Below the pieces are notes generated by a model, which saw nothing but the letters and a program-made list of their open reading frames with translations, was not told where the DNA came from and made no database searches. From NCBI GenBank assembly GCA_030039575.1, contig JASHVH010000340.1, positions 1 through 7,080 on the forward strand: 7,080 nt of DNA. Direction: 5' to 3'. This document shows, piece after piece, positions 5,332-7,080 of this stretch. Source of the stretch: Acidimicrobiales bacterium (lineage in GTDB: Bacteria; Actinomycetota; Acidimicrobiia; Acidimicrobiales; Palsa-688). Numbering within the stretch: the stretch's first letter is position 1; every line of letters begins with the position of its first letter. Position numbers and translations under genes: made by a program.

Positions 5332-6275
5332 GGACGCCGCTTTTGCTTGCAGACGTCGGTGGGACGTACGTCCGGTTACGCCAGGTGGGACTTGAGGGCG
5401 AAGCCGTGCACGAGTTACAGGAAGTCGGCGGCGGAGTCGGGGATGGGACCATCCAGGCGGAAATGGACGAGTTGCGCACGGTAGTACGCCGGTCCCGGGA
5501 AGAGTTCCCTCACATCCCGCCGGGCCTCCACTTGGTCATCGCTGCTCGCGGCTACGGGGTCGGTCGAAGTGTGGCCGGTACTGTGGAGCAAATTGCAGCC
5601 TTCGTGAACGCCACCAGGGTCACTCTCGTCCCCGACGGAGTGGCCGCCTTTATCGGTTGCCTCTGGGGCGGGCCCGGGGTGGTTGTCACTGTTGGTACCG
5701 GGACAGTGGCGCTGGTTGTCGACGGGGGCGACCGGGTGCGCAAACTGGACGGTTGGGGCCCGCAGCTCGGTGACGTCGGCAGCGGCTATCGGGTCGGCCT
5801 TGACGGGATCATCAGCGCATGCCGCTGGGAAGATGGCCGCAGTGGTGGCTCGCAAATGTTGTACGACGCTGCCGCCCGGACGTTAGGGAGGGTGAGGGAC
5901 TACGGCCATACCCTTCGCCCCCTGGCCCAAATGCGTAGTATCGCCCAGTTTGCAGAACCGGTGGTGGTTTGTGCCCGGCTGGGCGACCGAATGGCAGGCG
6001 AAATCCTGGACAAGGCCGCCCGAGAAGTAGGGGAATTGGCCACAGACGCGGCCGGTTTAGTACCCGACGTGCCGGAGGTGCCAATAGTTATAGGCGGCGG
6101 TTTCATCGAGGCCGTCCCCGAACTGGCCGACCGGGTGAGGGCCTGGTTTGCCGATAACTGGGAGAGCACGCCGGTGGTGGCGCCGGGCCTTTCTACCCTC
6201 GACGGCTGTCAACGCATCGGGTTGGACGGGGTACCCGATGTCTTTGGCTCATGGGTCGAAGAATTCCGCCCGTAA
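5328..6275 (+). CDS. BadF/BadG/BcrA/BcrD-type ATPase, probable N-acetylglucosamine kinase
   Basis: This 315-residue protein has the ASKHA fold of the BadF/BcrA family, to which eukaryotic-type GlcNAc kinases (NAGK) belong. Motifs are ADVGGTYVR (8-16, phosphate-1 loop), VPDGVAAFIG (101-110, with D103 in the position of the catalytic aspartate), TVGTGTVALV (121-130, phosphate-2 loop), GWGPQLGDVGSGYRVG (142-157, the signature of the NAGK branch) and VIGGGFI (254-260, adenosine region). The length matches NAGK-like proteins, and there are no cysteine clusters of the kind found in CoA-dehydratase activators. It most likely phosphorylates an amino sugar, which would feed NagA. The operon thus encodes two kinases from different families. 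The start at ATG 5328 has no Shine-Dalgarno sequence, only the overlapping MKP frame. The exact sugar substrate is inferred from context. Confidence 0.85.
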   Translation: MRTPLLLADVGGTYVRLRQVGLEGEAVHELQEVGGGVGDGTIQAEMDELRTVVRRSREEFPHIPPGLHLVIAARGYGVGRSVAGTVEQIAAFVNATRVTLVPDGVAAFIGCLWGGPGVVVTVGTGTVALVVDGGDRVRKLDGWGPQLGDVGSGYRVGLDGIISACRWEDGRSGGSQMLYDAAARTLGRVRDYGHTLRPLAQMRSIAQFAEPVVVCARLGDRMAGEILDKAAREVGELATDAAGLVPDVPEVPIVIGGGFIEAVPELADRVRAWFADNWESTPVVAPGLSTLDGCQRIGLDGVPDVFGSWVEEFRP

Positions 6276-6281
6276 TCACGA

Positions 6282-6288
6282 GAGAAGG
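6282..6288 (+). promoter_or_regulatory. Ribosome-binding site of the ceramidase-like gene
   Basis: GAGAAGG ends 12 bases before the ATG at 6301. The spacing is a little long but the sequence is the best Shine-Dalgarno match in the window. It supports the 6301 start; no in-frame alternative lies between the previous stop (6273-6275) and 6301. Confidence 0.5.
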
Positions 6289-6300
6289 TGCATCGGTCGC

Positions 6301-7080
6301 ATGCTGAGCGTCGGTTTTGGGACGGCCTGTATTACTCCACCACTGCCTTGCCGTCTGGCCGGCTATTCCCGTCGGCAAGGCCTCAGTTGGGAGGTTTCAC
6401 AACAGCTTTGGGCGCGCGCCGTAGTCCTGGATAACGGCGGCACTCGCGTGGGCTGGGTTGTATGCGACTTGCTTTACGTCCGCCGGGCCTTGGTAGCAGA
6501 GGTCCGGGCGGCTATCGACGCGACGGGCTGCATGCCCGGCCAAGACGTCATGGTCGGCTCCACCCACACCCATGCCGGGCCCGACCTATCCGGGGATTGG
6601 GGATGTAACGGCGCCTATGGCGATGCTCAAGCGCGCTATACCGGCTTCCTCCCCCATGCCATTGCGAGCGCAGTCGTTTCCGCTGTAGCCGACCTGGAGC
6701 CATGCTCGGTGGGCTGGTCCGAGAGCACTGTTTCGGGGGTCGGTTCTGGCCGCCGGGAGGAAAGCGGGCTGCGACCTCAAAGGCTCGGGGCCCTGAAGGC
6801 AACGGTAGGGGACCGCCTGAAGGGCATGGTCATTGTTTACCCTTGTCATGGGACTGTTCTCGGGCCCGAAAACCTTGCCATATCTGGGGACATCATTGGA
6901 GCGTACGTAGAGGGCATGGAAAACAGCACCGGCGCGCCTGGCCGGTTTGCGTGGGCCCAGGGCGCGGCCGGCGATATCAGTACCCGGAACAACAGGCGGG
7001 AGAGGTCTCGGGAGGAGGTAGCCCGTCTGGGCGCGCTGGTGGCTGACGCAGCCAAAGCGGCCGCCGCTCGTTCGGAACCG
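6301..7080 (+). CDS. Neutral/alkaline non-lysosomal ceramidase-family amidohydrolase, 3'-truncated by the window
   Basis: An open frame of 260 codons runs from ATG 6301 off the right edge without a stop. It begins GFGTACITPPLPCRLAGYSRR, the usual opening of the neutral ceramidase N-terminal domain ([DT]ITPP...[LM]xGY). It then shows STHTHAGPD (87-95), matching the zinc-binding S/T-H-T-H-x-G-P motif, YPCHGTVLG (180-188, with H183 in the position of the second zinc histidine), NLAISGDIIGAYVE (191-204), and AQGAAGDIST (219-228), where S227 aligns with the catalytic serine of the G-[DN]-[IVL]-S motif of known ceramidases. Full proteins of the bacterial branch are about 400-650 residues, so the rest should lie downstream. 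The enzymes cleave N-acyl amide bonds. No signal peptide is visible, so it is probably cytoplasmic, unlike secreted lipid ceramidases. In this setting an N-acylated sugar or glycolipid substrate is plausible but unproven. Confidence 0.88.
   Translation, partial: MLSVGFGTACITPPLPCRLAGYSRRQGLSWEVSQQLWARAVVLDNGGTRVGWVVCDLLYVRRALVAEVRAAIDATGCMPGQDVMVGSTHTHAGPDLSGDWGCNGAYGDAQARYTGFLPHAIASAVVSAVADLEPCSVGWSESTVSGVGSGRREESGLRPQRLGALKATVGDRLKGMVIVYPCHGTVLGPENLAISGDIIGAYVEGMENSTGAPGRFAWAQGAAGDISTRNNRRERSREEVARLGALVADAAKAAAARSEP

Overview
The window looks like chromosomal DNA of a high-GC bacterium. The GC-rich third codon positions, several GTG or weak-Shine-Dalgarno starts and the gene families present fit an actinomycete-type (Actinomycetota) genome. 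That assignment is inference, because the window contains no rRNA or other phylogenetic marker. All genes read rightward and intergenic gaps are short.

Layout. (1) Positions 1-1046 hold the 3' part of a sulfate-activation gene, an ATP sulfurylase fused to an APS kinase. It is unrelated in pathway to what follows. (2) Positions 1047-1226 are an unusual leader made of degenerate 17-19 bp tandem repeats. They spell a chain of short overlapping reading frames that runs straight into the next start codon. (3) Positions 1227-6275 form a likely amino-sugar operon: a Gfo/Idh/MocA-type oxidoreductase (1227-2126), a SIS-domain sugar-phosphate protein (2240-2977), N-acetylglucosamine-6-phosphate deacetylase NagA (3013-4191), a ROK-family sugar kinase (4213-5220) and a BadF/NAGK-type amino-sugar kinase (5328-6275). 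(4) From 6301 to beyond the right edge runs the N-terminal part of a neutral/alkaline ceramidase-family amidohydrolase.

How the genes could work together (inference): the ceramidase-like enzyme may hydrolyse an N-acyl linkage of a glycoconjugate. One or both kinases would phosphorylate the released amino sugar. NagA would deacetylate GlcNAc-6-phosphate, or the SIS protein would act on that ester directly. The oxidoreductase may modify an unusual sugar. No NagB deaminase, transporter or transcriptional regulator is present inside the window.

The most distinctive non-coding feature is the 1107-1230 leader. A 29-codon frame, then two identical 6-codon frames (MKFGPP), then the real gene (MKFGLVG...) are linked by 4-base ATGA stop/start overlaps. 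The 6-codon units are evidently copies of the gene's own start region. Similar ATGA or GTGA overlaps, each with a short upstream frame, precede three further genes (starts at 2240, 3013 and 5328).
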